A DNA stretch of 16,812 nucleotides from Acidimicrobiia bacterium (GTDB lineage Bacteria > Actinomycetota > Acidimicrobiia > Spongiisociales > SHLN01): contig JAUXJL010000008.1 in the NCBI GenBank assembly GCA_030624805.1, positions 1 through 16,812 on the forward strand, given 5' to 3'. Numbering within the stretch: position 1 is the first letter of the stretch; each line of letters opens with the position of its first letter. Below the pieces are notes generated by a model. That model was not told where the DNA came from, did no database searches, and worked only from the letters and a program-made list of their open reading frames with translations. Positions 7,010 to 13,681 of the stretch are shown piece after piece. The translations under genes were made by a program, and so were the position numbers.

Positions 7010-8014
7010 TCACATTCCGCCCTTGTGGCCCCGCTCCCAGCGGGCCCGCAATTCGTCGTCCACGGCGGCTCCACCCACTCCCGGGCGGGCCGGCAGCGTG
7101 CTCGCGTTGACCTGGGCCCAGGTGAGCATGAGCCGGCGAGCACAGTCCTCCACCGAGATGCCGGCCCGGTCGGCCTCATGCTCGAGCCGCTCGAGATACC
7201 CGGCGGGGAGAGGAACCTCCAGGTCAACAACACCGATGGGTGCTCGTCGGAAGGCCGGCTCGTAGGCCGGGTTCCTGGCCAGCTCGCGTGCCGACTTGAT
7301 CGGCATACGGTGCTCGCTAGCTCGGGCCTGGGCCTCGGTGGCGAAGAAGCCATTTGCCGCATCGACAAATTCCATTGAGTCCCGGGTGGGGGGAAGGATC
7401 GCAACGTCAATCGGGCGCAGAAACGCATTCGAGAGCATGGTGACATCTCCCGACCCGCACACGACCGGAACACACAGCGCGTCCATACACGCAACCAGGT
7501 CGATATGGTCATCGGCGGTGGCCGAGTTCCACTCGAACACCCACCCCCGCTCCGGGTCGATGCGCGTGTTCATGAAGATGTTGAACGAGTCGTGCACATC
7601 GTCTGGGGTCAGGTCGTACTGACGGATCGCCTCAGCGATCGTGTCCTGACAATTGGTATGCCAGTCAAAGCCGAGCCGCCTCTCGAAGAGGGCGGCGTGA
7701 CAGCGGGCACCGATCAGGTCCGTTTTAGCCGAGGACGGGAGGTGGGCAATGAACAACAAGGGGCGAAAGTGCGGGGGATTCGTAAAGAGCACTCCACCCT
7801 CCTCGAGGCTGATGCCCATCCGACGGGAGTGGCCGACCGACATGTGTTCCTTGTAGTCGGCGAGATTGAAGGCATTAAAATCCACACACTGGCCTCCTTC
7901 TACCTGGGCAATCCGCAGCGTCTCCCCTTGCTTGACCTCGAGCGCCCGGCCTTCGACCGGTTGCAACCGCTCGACATGGCGAGCACCTGCAAAGCGCCCA
8001 TCATCGACTGTCAT
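7010..8014 (-). CDS. DUF1989 family protein with C-terminal ribbon-helix-helix-like extension
   Basis: A 334-residue protein with two parts. Residues 1-210 are a DUF1989 (urea carboxylase-associated) domain: ALEVKQGETLRIAQVEGGQCVDFNAFNL (24-51), GARC (102-105), H119-T-N-C122, HDSFNIFMN (141-149) and a CGSGD motif at 186-190. Residues 211-334 are an extension absent from the 215-residue paralogue at 6357. Within it, residues 260-302 (starting IGVVDLEVPLPAGYLERLEH) read as one strand and two helices, like a ribbon-helix-helix unit, and resemble the tiny protein encoded just upstream. ATG 8014 overlaps the stop of that small gene as ATGA, so the two are translationally coupled. It is the last gene of the alpha/beta hydrolase operon. 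The fusion suggests partnering or DNA/protein-binding function, but this is inference. Confidence 0.88.
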   Translation of the reverse strand: MTVDDGRFAGARHVERLQPVEGRALEVKQGETLRIAQVEGGQCVDFNAFNLADYKEHMSVGHSRRMGISLEEGGVLFTNPPHFRPLLFIAHLPSSAKTDLIGARCHAALFERRLGFDWHTNCQDTIAEAIRQYDLTPDDVHDSFNIFMNTRIDPERGWVFEWNSATADDHIDLVACMDALCVPVVCGSGDVTMLSNAFLRPIDVAILPPTRDSMEFVDAANGFFATEAQARASEHRMPIKSARELARNPAYEPAFRRAPIGVVDLEVPLPAGYLERLEHEADRAGISVEDCARRLMLTWAQVNASTLPARPGVGGAAVDDELRARWERGHKGGM

Positions 8015-8181
8015 GAGGAAGCCTCCCCCGAGCCCGCGACGTCGTCGAGCGAACGGACCAGGATGGCGCTGAGTGCCTCTCCGGCTTCGGCCAGCCCGAG
8101 GGTTGGTGCAAACCGATCGAGCAGATCCTTCTGCTGCTCGGTCACCGTGATCTGAATCCTGACGTTGTTGTCGGCTTCCAT
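8011..8181 (-). CDS. Small ribbon-helix-helix-like protein (56 aa)
   Basis: A 56-residue protein beginning MEADNNVRIQITVTEQQKDL and ending at TGA 8011-8013. Its start ATG shares one base with the stop of the deacetylase upstream (TAATG), and its stop overlaps the next start (ATGA). This tight packing is strong evidence that it is translated. The pattern is a strand (residues 7-13, alternating charged and hydrophobic), a helix (15-28), a turn and a second helix (31-46), as in ribbon-helix-helix proteins. It resembles the C-terminal part of the DUF1989 protein that follows. It may be a small regulator, a subunit of the DUF1989 protein, or a structural adaptor. I do not recognise a specific family. 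Confidence 0.75.
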   Translation of the reverse strand: MEADNNVRIQITVTEQQKDLLDRFAPTLGLAEAGEALSAILVRSLDDVAGSGEASS

Positions 8182-9056
8182 TAGAAGGTCGCTCCTGATT
8201 CGAGATAGTGGTCGATGATCTCGCCTCCGGTTGCCAGCCAGACGTCGTCGTGGCCGCGGATGTAGTCGAGCGCGGAGTCGAGAGCGGAAATCCGGTGGGG
8301 CACGCCGATGATGTAGGGATGGAGGCAGATAGCCATTACCCTCCCGCTCTCGGCACCCTCTCGATAGAGCGTGTCGAACTGCCGCCGGATCATCACTTCG
8401 AATTCATCGGCGGTACGACCCATCCGAAGGAACTGAGGCAGATCGTTTATCTCGCTCGAATATGGGATCGACACCAGCCGCTCTCCCCCGATATCCATCA
8501 AGTAGGGCTGGTCGTCGTTAGTGAAGTCGGCGACGTAGGTTGCGCCGGCCTCAACCAGAAAGTCGAGCGTGTGCCACGACTGCATGAGACTCGACGACAG
8601 CCATCCGCGGGGCCGGGTGCCGGTGGCCAGCTCGATCCGATCAAATGTGCCCAGCACGACGTCACGTTCTTCCTCAGCTTCCATGGCGTGGAAACGGCGG
8701 GCGTTCGATTGATTGTGACCCATGAACTCCCAACCCAACTCCAGGATGTCTTCAATGATCTGGGGATAGGCGTCGCATACGTCGCTATTCAAGGCAACCG
8801 TTCCCCGAATGCCATGACGGGTCAGGGTCTCCATCAACCGAAAGACGCCGACCCTTGCTCCATAGTCGCGCGGCCCCCACTGAATGACGTCCGGCGTCTT
8901 GGAGGTCAGGCTGAACCCCGGGATGAGCTCGTCGAGCGGAAAAACCTCGATATTGGGAACCACCCACAGCGCAACCCGAGCTCCATCCGGCCAGGTCAAC
9001 CGCGGACGGCGATTGATCGGGGTGTAGGCAAAGGGTCCGTAGCGTTGCGGTTCCAT
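8181..9056 (-). CDS. Polysaccharide deacetylase-family protein, PuuE (allantoinase)-like
   Basis: A 291-residue cytosolic protein of the NodB-like carbohydrate esterase 4 fold, in the branch containing PuuE, the allantoinase that opens a cyclic ureide. Features: an N-terminal YGPFAYTPINRRPRLTWPDG arm (6-25), VPNIE (33-37) at the first motif, RVGVFRLMETLTRHGIRGTVALNSD (68-92), MGHNQSN (112-118) at the usual second motif, and LHPYIIGVPHR (245-255) near the end. The aspartate pair of metal-dependent deacetylases is not obvious at motif 1; PuuE enzymes are reported to work without metal. GGAGAT precedes ATG 9056. It lies 21 bp after the alpha/beta hydrolase and overlaps the small gene downstream by one base. 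Hydrolysis of a cyclic amide or ureide is the likely chemistry; allantoin itself is not established. Confidence 0.87.
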   Translation of the reverse strand: MEPQRYGPFAYTPINRRPRLTWPDGARVALWVVPNIEVFPLDELIPGFSLTSKTPDVIQWGPRDYGARVGVFRLMETLTRHGIRGTVALNSDVCDAYPQIIEDILELGWEFMGHNQSNARRFHAMEAEEERDVVLGTFDRIELATGTRPRGWLSSSLMQSWHTLDFLVEAGATYVADFTNDDQPYLMDIGGERLVSIPYSSEINDLPQFLRMGRTADEFEVMIRRQFDTLYREGAESGRVMAICLHPYIIGVPHRISALDSALDYIRGHDDVWLATGGEIIDHYLESGATF

Positions 9057-9077
9057 GGTCGATCTCCTATCAGTGCA

Positions 9078-10022
9078 CTAGACGTAGTCGGCTATGAAAT
9101 CGTGAATGAGGTCATCAAAGATGCGGGGGTGCTCCCGGTAGGGATAGTGGCCGGCCCCCTCCACCACTTCGAGACGAACGGTCGTCCTGACAGAGAGGGC
9201 CTTCACCAGGGGCCGGGCGAGCGCCACAGGGGCGGAGGGGTCATCCGCCCCCCAGATCACGAGGACCGGAACCGAAAGTTCTCCCGAGGCGATTCGCTCG
9301 AGCGTCTCGTGCTTCAATCGGTCCATGTCGAGGACGAAGACCTCGGCGTATTGGCGGTCCATCACCGCCTTGGCCCTAGCGCTCTTGTCGAGTCTGGCCG
9401 CAGCCAGGCGCCGGGTAACGAACTCGGAACTGATGTGGCGTCGATCGTGAGAGTTCATCTCCGGTTCACGCCGCACGAACTCGGCGTCGAGGTCGGCCGG
9501 CCGGTTGGCGTATGCCGTCGGATAAAAGTCGGGAGGCGTCGCGGGATGATCGGGAGCCAGCGTGTTGGTCGCGACCACAACCAGACCGGCCACCCGATCT
9601 GGCTCATCCAGTGCCACTAGTGCAGCGGGAAGGGCACCCCGGGAGTGACCAACCATCGTCACTCTCGTCAGAGCCAGAGTTTCAACAAATTCCGCCAAAT
9701 GGTCCGCCACCGCCGTCATCGTGAAGCGGTCTTCCGACGCCGGGTTGGCGGTGAATCCCTGACCTAGTTTGTCTAGTGCGAGGACGCGGTGGTCCCGGCT
9801 GAGCGGGGCTATGTTCCGACTCCAATCGTCGGCGGTGGCGCCTGATCGAAAGTCCCCGCCGTGCACGAGCACGATGGGTGGTCCGTCGCCCCGGTCGTAA
9901 TACCGGGTGCGGACCCCACCCAGATCGCGGTACCGCTCCTCGGGATACGTGTCGCCGTTGGTCTGTATGGTCGCCAAATCCCTCGCAGTCTGCCATCTGT
10001 ATGTTGTATACGCACGTGCCAT
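9078..10022 (-). CDS. Alpha/beta hydrolase (C-C or ester/amide hydrolase type)
   Basis: A hydrolase of up to 314 residues with a complete catalytic set: oxyanion region VLVHGGDF (51-58), nucleophile S127 in VGHSRG, acid D260 or D261 in WGADDPSAP, and H292 in GAGHYPY. The stretch LALDKLGQGFTANP (81-94) resembles meta-cleavage-product hydrolases and RutD-like enzymes. It is the first gene of an operon with the PuuE-like protein, the small RHH-like protein and the long DUF1989 protein. Start choice is uncertain. ATG 10022 has GGGAG directly against it (no spacing), and operator 4 lies inside codons 4-9. If transcription starts within or after the operator, the real start could be TTG 9977, which would drop 15 residues that do not belong to the conserved fold. 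Confidence 0.88.
   Translation of the reverse strand: MARAYTTYRWQTARDLATIQTNGDTYPEERYRDLGGVRTRYYDRGDGPPIVLVHGGDFRSGATADDWSRNIAPLSRDHRVLALDKLGQGFTANPASEDRFTMTAVADHLAEFVETLALTRVTMVGHSRGALPAALVALDEPDRVAGLVVVATNTLAPDHPATPPDFYPTAYANRPADLDAEFVRREPEMNSHDRRHISSEFVTRRLAAARLDKSARAKAVMDRQYAEVFVLDMDRLKHETLERIASGELSVPVLVIWGADDPSAPVALARPLVKALSVRTTVRLEVVEGAGHYPYREHPRIFDDLIHDFIADYV
9997..10013. promoter_or_regulatory. Operator site 4, at the alpha/beta hydrolase operon start
   Basis: On the minus strand the site reads GCGTATACAACATACAG, with the GTATAC core and a CATACAG second arm. It overlaps codons 4-9 of the alpha/beta hydrolase frame if translation begins at 10022, and lies 20 bp upstream of the alternative TTG at 9977. 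No other candidate site exists between 10014 and the Rid gene, so it should control the four-gene operon ending at 7010. Confidence 0.65.
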
Positions 10023-10183
10023 CTCCCGTGTGGTCGACTCCGGGACGAGAGGGGACCAGCGATGGCCGCCGACAACGTCAACCCGTACGGTTCATCGTCC
10101 AACTCCCGACCGTCGACTGCTTTGCCGGGCTTTTCGTCGTCGGTCGTTGCCCGGTGCAGCTGATCCGAAGCAATGGCCGCCCG

Positions 10184-10269
10184 TCACCCAATCACCGCAA
10201 ACGCCTCAACCTGAATCAGCCTGAATCAGCCTGAATCAGGACTCTGAGCGAATAGGCGGGGTTGGCGAA
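10184..10269 (-). pseudogene. Decayed duplicate of the Rid gene 3' end
   Basis: Downstream of the intact Rid gene on the same strand, 10252-10269 encodes FANPAY and 10184-10216 encodes IQVEAFAVIG and a stop. These match FANPEY and IQIEAIAVIG plus stop at the end of the Rid protein. The DNA at 10181-10220 and 10281-10320 agrees at 34 of 40 positions without gaps, exactly 100 bp apart. Between the two blocks a 10-bp unit is present three times in a row (10211-10240), adding 20 bp and breaking the frame; a 12-bp insert (SLRV) is also present. No 5' part of a second Rid gene is visible, so this is a remnant of a partial tandem duplication or of a lost paralogue. Confidence 0.7.
10211..10240. repeat. 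Three tandem copies of a 10-bp near-palindromic unit
   Basis: CTGAATCAGC occurs three times head to tail (the last copy ends in G). The first nine bases are palindromic except at the centre. The unit lies inside the Rid gene remnant, where a single copy would restore an L-I-Q reading, so it looks like slippage expansion rather than a functional array. Confidence 0.85.
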
Positions 10270-10276
10270 CCAACCC
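10259..10276 (-). terminator. Candidate hairpin after the Rid gene
   Basis: GGGTTGG-TTCG-CCAACCC on the minus strand forms a seven-pair stem with a UUCG-type loop, starting eight bases after the Rid stop codon (10284-10286). No T-run follows, so this is a stable 3' hairpin rather than a classical intrinsic terminator. Its loop and one arm belong to the FANP-coding block of the Rid remnant. Confidence 0.45.
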
Positions 10277-10283
10277 AGCCCCG

Positions 10284-10682
10284 TCACCCAATGACCGCAA
10301 TCGCTTCAATCTGAATGAGGTACTCGGGGTTGGCGAAGCCAGCGACCTGGATGAGGGTCGATGCCGGGAAGTTTTTGGTGAAGTACCGGGACCGCACGGC
10401 CCGGAGGGCGGCGCTGTTCTCCCGGAAATCCTGGCGAATGTAGACGGTGGTCTTGACGATATCGGCCACGGTGCCCCCGGCCGCCTCGACCACTTTTTTC
10501 ATGTTCTCGAACGCCGCCTCACCCTGCGCCACGATGTCCGATTCGTTGAGAGTGCCGTCTGGCTCGTATCCGGCCAGGGCGCTCATGAAGATCATCGAGG
10601 TTCCCTCCGTGACCTTGACGGCGTGGTTGAACTGCCACGGCGGGGCGTAAGCGTCCTCGGCGTTGATGTGCTCCTGGATCAC
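10284..10682 (-). CDS. Rid (YjgF/YER057c/UK114) family protein 1
   Basis: A 132-residue Rid-fold protein, a family forming trimers that, in its archetypes, deaminate reactive enamines or imines. Family features: WQFNHAVKV near the N-terminus, IVAQGEAAFENMKKVVEAAG (48-67), ADIVKTTVYI (73-82) and the C-terminal IQIEAIAVIG. At the place of the archetype's essential arginine (PARS-x-V-E-V in RidA) this protein has FPASTLIQV, so Ser replaces Arg. It therefore belongs with the Rid subgroups lacking that residue, and deaminase activity should not be assumed. The start is GTG 10682 with GGGAG nine bases upstream. It is the second gene after the membrane protein and is probably transcribed from operator 5. 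It is followed by a damaged copy of its own 3' end. Confidence 0.92.
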   Translation of the reverse strand: MIQEHINAEDAYAPPWQFNHAVKVTEGTSMIFMSALAGYEPDGTLNESDIVAQGEAAFENMKKVVEAAGGTVADIVKTTVYIRQDFRENSAALRAVRSRYFTKNFPASTLIQVAGFANPEYLIQIEAIAVIG

Positions 10683-10725
10683 GGATCAGGCTCCCTTCGT
10701 AAGTTCCTTCAGTCCATTGGTGTCA

Positions 10726-11415
10726 CTAGCCGGGCTTGGAGATGGCAATCCAGGCGAGAGCGACAATCACGGTCCATTGCCCAACCAGCATGAGCTGGCC
10801 GGTGCGGATGAGCCGACCGTAACGTCCTCGTGCGGACTCAGCCCCGTCGATCACTGCCTGGCGTGCCTGGCCGATCATCCGGCCCACCCGTTTCCACGTA
10901 ACCGAGCTCGCGATCAAAAGCGGGAACAGGGTCACCTTCCACGCCAGCCAGGTCGCCGCGATCGGCTCCCCGGTGGCCAACGACGAGATGCCGACTACCA
11001 GCAAGACGGCAACAACCGACCATCTGAATGCTGTGTCAACCTGACTGATGACCTTCACCCGCTCTGTCTGATCGGTAGTCATGGTCCCTCTGAGCCGGGC
11101 TCGAAAGACGTAGACCTGGCCGGCCAGCCAGCCGGCCGCCAGCACCGACGCCGCCGGGACCACAACCACACCGACAGAGCCGGTAAACGCCCATCGGCCG
11201 ACCGATGTCAGCGCCACACCTATTGCGAGCATCGGAGCCCAGAATATCTTGGGCCCAAACGAAACCGACTCGTGTACCCGTGCCAGTAGACGACGGTCGT
11301 CGGGGGTGATCGAGTCGCGCCGATGCCACGAGAAGAGCATGAACATCGCAAACTCGAGTCCCAGCCAGGCGGACATCACCAGGATGTGCGCCAGCTTGAG
11401 GAGCTCGTGCGTCAT
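10726..11415 (-). CDS. Small integral membrane protein (DUF2269/CopD-like)
   Basis: A 229-residue protein with about six hydrophobic segments: residues 4-24, 52-70, 74-98, 128-146, 150-168 and 204-224. The N-terminus (THELLKLAHILVMSAWLGLE) carries a histidine in the first helix, as seen in the DUF2269/CopD-like membrane family, where it may bind heme or metal; the match is by pattern only. A cytoplasmic basic stretch (WKRVGRMIGQARQ) precedes the last helix. I prefer ATG 11415, eight bases after GGGGGAT; ATG 11433 in the same frame is the alternative. It is divergent from LLM2 across operator 5 and lies 43 bp upstream of Rid 1. Its role is unknown; electron transfer or transport of the pathway substrate are possibilities. 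Confidence 0.72.
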   Translation of the reverse strand: MTHELLKLAHILVMSAWLGLEFAMFMLFSWHRRDSITPDDRRLLARVHESVSFGPKIFWAPMLAIGVALTSVGRWAFTGSVGVVVVPAASVLAAGWLAGQVYVFRARLRGTMTTDQTERVKVISQVDTAFRWSVVAVLLVVGISSLATGEPIAATWLAWKVTLFPLLIASSVTWKRVGRMIGQARQAVIDGAESARGRYGRLIRTGQLMLVGQWTVIVALAWIAISKPG

Positions 11416-11447
11416 GGCGTCGCCATCCCCCATTTCACTCGCCCGGC

Positions 11448-11464
11448 TTGTATGTAGTATACCA
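11448..11464. promoter_or_regulatory. Operator site 5, divergent membrane protein-Rid / LLM2-LLM3
   Basis: TTGTATG-TAG-TATACCA, which on the minus strand reads TGGTATACTACATACAA. Both arms match the perfect site at six of seven positions. It lies in the 75-bp gap between 11415 (minus) and 11491 (plus), placed to control both directions. GGAAGGAAA at 11478-11486 is the ribosome site of LLM2. Confidence 0.78.
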
Positions 11465-11490
11465 AGTGGCGAATTCCGGAAGGAAAGTCA

Positions 11491-12546
11491 ATGCCCACCG
11501 GGCCTTTGCGACTCGTAATAATGCTCCCCCAGTCCAATCGGATCGTGACGCCTGATGCGATGATTCGTACCGCCGAGGCCGCCGAGGAGCTCGGGTTTTA
11601 TGCCGTCTCGGTCCGCGACCACATCTCGTTCAACGGGGCATGGATCTCCTCGGGCATGGCCGACATCGACGTCGCCGGGGACGATCGCGACTTTTTCGAG
11701 TCAATGCAGAGCCTCTCCTACGTGGCGGCTCGGACCCAGAATGTCAAACTTGGCGTTTCGGTCATCGTGCTTCCGAACCGGCATCCCGTCCTTTTCGCCA
11801 AACAAGCGGCCACGCTCGATGTGCTCTCAGGGGGACGGCTGATCCTCGGGGTTGGAGTCGGCCCTCCCACCCGCCGCAAGGCCGGTGAGACCACCCGGCT
11901 CGGTCGGCACCGGTCAAACGCGGAGAAGGAGTACGACGCTTTCGACGTCCCGGGGAACCGCGGCCCCCGAACGGACGAGTATCTCGAAGCCGTCTATGCC
12001 ATCTGGTCACAGGAGTCGGCCTCCTACGACGGTTCGTACATCTCCTTTCAAGATCTCGACGTGTTCCCCAAGCCGGTGCAACGGCCCCGGCCTCCGGTCC
12101 TGATCGGTGGTCGATCCGAGAAGGCGCTGCGACGGGTGGCCCGATATGGAGAGGGCTGGAACCCGAGCCAGGTCAGCGTCGCCGAGTACCAAACGAGCGT
12201 GGCGCGGCTGGCGGACTTCTATGAGCAGGAGGGTCGAACCGGACCCGACTTCCTCGGTATCAACCAGATAGCAGTCGTCGCATCGAGCGACGAAGCCGCC
12301 CACGAGCAGGCCTACCCAACTGTGGCGCGGGTGTTCCCCTCCGAGGAGGCATACCGGAAGCGGACGTTGGTCGGTTCACCAGAAACGCTCGTGGGTCGCC
12401 TGAGCGAGTTCCGCCGGGCGGGAGTCAACTGGGTTGAGGTCAGACCCGTCTACGCAACCGTCGACAATTTGATCGAACAAATGAAGATGCTGGCTTCCGA
12501 GGTGTTGCCGGCGGTAGAGGAGGGTGCACAAGATGGCGCAGCTTGA
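11491..12546 (+). CDS. LLM class flavin/F420-dependent oxidoreductase 2
   Basis: A 351-residue luciferase-like TIM-barrel oxidoreductase and close paralogue of LLM1 at 772. The barrel core FAKQAATLDVLSGGRLILGVG, GNRGPRTDEYLEAVYAIW and the PVLIGGRSEKALRRVARYGE region are all present. Differences concentrate around residues 50-60 (SSGMADIDVAGDDRDFF), in the RRKAGETTRLGRHR loop and in the C-terminal third, which suggests a different substrate or reaction step rather than redundancy. ATG 11491 follows GGAAGGAAA. The last residues form an acidic, alanine-rich tail (EEGAQDGAA) absent from LLM1. The gene overlaps LLM3 by 14 bp, so the two are co-translated. No NAD(P)H:flavin reductase is nearby; FMNH2 or F420H2 must come from elsewhere. 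Confidence 0.93.
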   Translation: MPTGPLRLVIMLPQSNRIVTPDAMIRTAEAAEELGFYAVSVRDHISFNGAWISSGMADIDVAGDDRDFFESMQSLSYVAARTQNVKLGVSVIVLPNRHPVLFAKQAATLDVLSGGRLILGVGVGPPTRRKAGETTRLGRHRSNAEKEYDAFDVPGNRGPRTDEYLEAVYAIWSQESASYDGSYISFQDLDVFPKPVQRPRPPVLIGGRSEKALRRVARYGEGWNPSQVSVAEYQTSVARLADFYEQEGRTGPDFLGINQIAVVASSDEAAHEQAYPTVARVFPSEEAYRKRTLVGSPETLVGRLSEFRRAGVNWVEVRPVYATVDNLIEQMKMLASEVLPAVEEGAQDGAA

Positions 12547-13555
12547 GTTCGGCCTGTTTCTTGAATTTCCAACCAACAGCGATGCGCAGGTTGTTGAGCA
12601 GATTGATCGGTATCTGCCCATCGTCCAGCTGGCGGAGAATTCGGGGTTCAAGTCCGTTTGGGCGGGCGAGAGTTATCCGAAAGAAATGGGGGCCATCCAA
12701 CACACCTCCTCCCCATTCCTTCTGCTGGCGTATCTCGCACCCCAAACGTCGATGAAACTCGGTACGGGCGTGACCCTCGCCCCGATTTGGCATCCGCTCC
12801 GGCTGGCATACGACACCGCCATGCTCGACCAGCTCAGCCACGGCCGTCTCGTCCTCGGCATCGGCCTCGGGAACCCGGGCATCTGGAAGAGATTCGGCGT
12901 GGAGCGCGACTCGGTAGGCCAGCGAACCGACGAAACCATCCAAGCACTCAGGGCGTTATGGGCCGGCGAGGACGGATTCGAGGGCGACGTAGTGAAAGCC
13001 ATGGGCGGCATGTCGCCACGTCCCGTCCAGCCGGGCGGTCCCCAGATTCTCGTCGGCGGCAAGATCACTCGATCGGCGAGGAGGGCGGCCCAGCTCGGTG
13101 ACGGGCTCATGAGCGGGACCCACTTCGAGTGGCCCCACGTGCAGCGCCTGATCTCGATCTATCACACGGCACTCCAGGAGCTGGGGAAGGACTCCAAGGG
13201 GTCAACCGTTTCGGTCAACCGGCTGGTCGTCCTCGCCGAGGACCCCGACCAGGCGTGGGAGGATGCCGCTCCCTATTTGGCCCGGCTCTTCAAGGTGTAC
13301 TCCAAGATCGGGCTAGTAGAGGGCGCCGAAGCGCTGTTCGACACCGACGTCGATGTGGTGGCCGCTCTCAAGGACATCACTGCCGACATCTGCCTGGTCG
13401 GATCACCCGAGTCCGTGGCGCCGCAGCTGGAGGAGTACGTGGCGGCCGGGGTCACCCAGCTTCAGATCCGCCCCGCCCCCGCGCTGATGCCAACCGAGCT
13501 GGTTGAGAGGACGATCCGCCTAGCGGGCGAGCAACTCATTCCCGCCTTCGGCTAA
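12533..13555 (+). CDS. LLM class flavin/F420-dependent oxidoreductase 3 (divergent)
   Basis: A 340-residue LLM-family protein from a different branch than LLM1 and LLM2. Signatures are MAQLEFGLFLEFPTN, the YDTAMLDQLSHGRLVLGIGL core with GNPGIWKRFGVER, GQRTDETIQALRALW, PQILVGGKITRSARRAAQLG and the C-terminal VAPQLEEYVAAGVTQLQIRP. This arrangement is common among F420- and FMN-dependent monooxygenases that act on small organic substrates. I start at ATG 12533, eight bases after GGAGGG; GTG 12524 is also in frame. The overlap with LLM2 suggests the two act together, either as successive oxidations or as a hetero-oligomer like LuxAB; the sequence does not decide between these. It converges on the MFS gene across a cluster of four hairpins. 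Confidence 0.92.
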   Translation: MAQLEFGLFLEFPTNSDAQVVEQIDRYLPIVQLAENSGFKSVWAGESYPKEMGAIQHTSSPFLLLAYLAPQTSMKLGTGVTLAPIWHPLRLAYDTAMLDQLSHGRLVLGIGLGNPGIWKRFGVERDSVGQRTDETIQALRALWAGEDGFEGDVVKAMGGMSPRPVQPGGPQILVGGKITRSARRAAQLGDGLMSGTHFEWPHVQRLISIYHTALQELGKDSKGSTVSVNRLVVLAEDPDQAWEDAAPYLARLFKVYSKIGLVEGAEALFDTDVDVVAALKDITADICLVGSPESVAPQLEEYVAAGVTQLQIRPAPALMPTELVERTIRLAGEQLIPAFG

Positions 13556-13559
13556 AGCG

Positions 13560-13681
13560 TGGCCGGGCTTCGCCCGGCTTCGGAGTTGGCCGGGCTTCGC
13601 CCGGCTTGTGAGTTTGCTTCGCAAACTCCTGGCCTCGGGAAGGCACCGCAGTGACCGGGAACGCCGAAGGCGTTCCCGGTT
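13560..13681. terminator. Cluster of four stem-loops between convergent genes
   Basis: Four perfect stems follow one another: GCCGGGC-TTC-GCCCGGC at 13562-13578, the same again at 13589-13605, GAGTTTGC-TTC-GCAAACTC at 13610-13628, and a 12-pair stem with GAA loop at 13654-13680. The first two lie in an exact 21-bp direct repeat (13560-13580 and 13587-13607). The last stem covers the first base of the MFS stop codon on the minus strand. No T-runs follow. Position between convergent LLM3 and MFS suggests a bidirectional transcription block or mRNA 3'-end protection. Confidence 0.7.

Noticed and set aside
8208..9620. 470-residue plus-strand open frame
   Set aside because: It spans the antisense of the PuuE-like and alpha/beta hydrolase genes, both with recognisable catalytic motifs. 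Long antisense frames are expected in GC-rich coding DNA.
10211..10240. Possible CRISPR-like or iteron repeat array
   Set aside because: There are only three 10-bp units with no spacers. They sit within a Rid gene remnant and are better explained by slippage.
772..13555. Assigning rutA, rutC and rutD names
   Set aside because: The LLM, Rid and alpha/beta hydrolase proteins only share superfamilies with the Rut enzymes. RutB and RutF are absent and the Rid proteins lack the key Arg.
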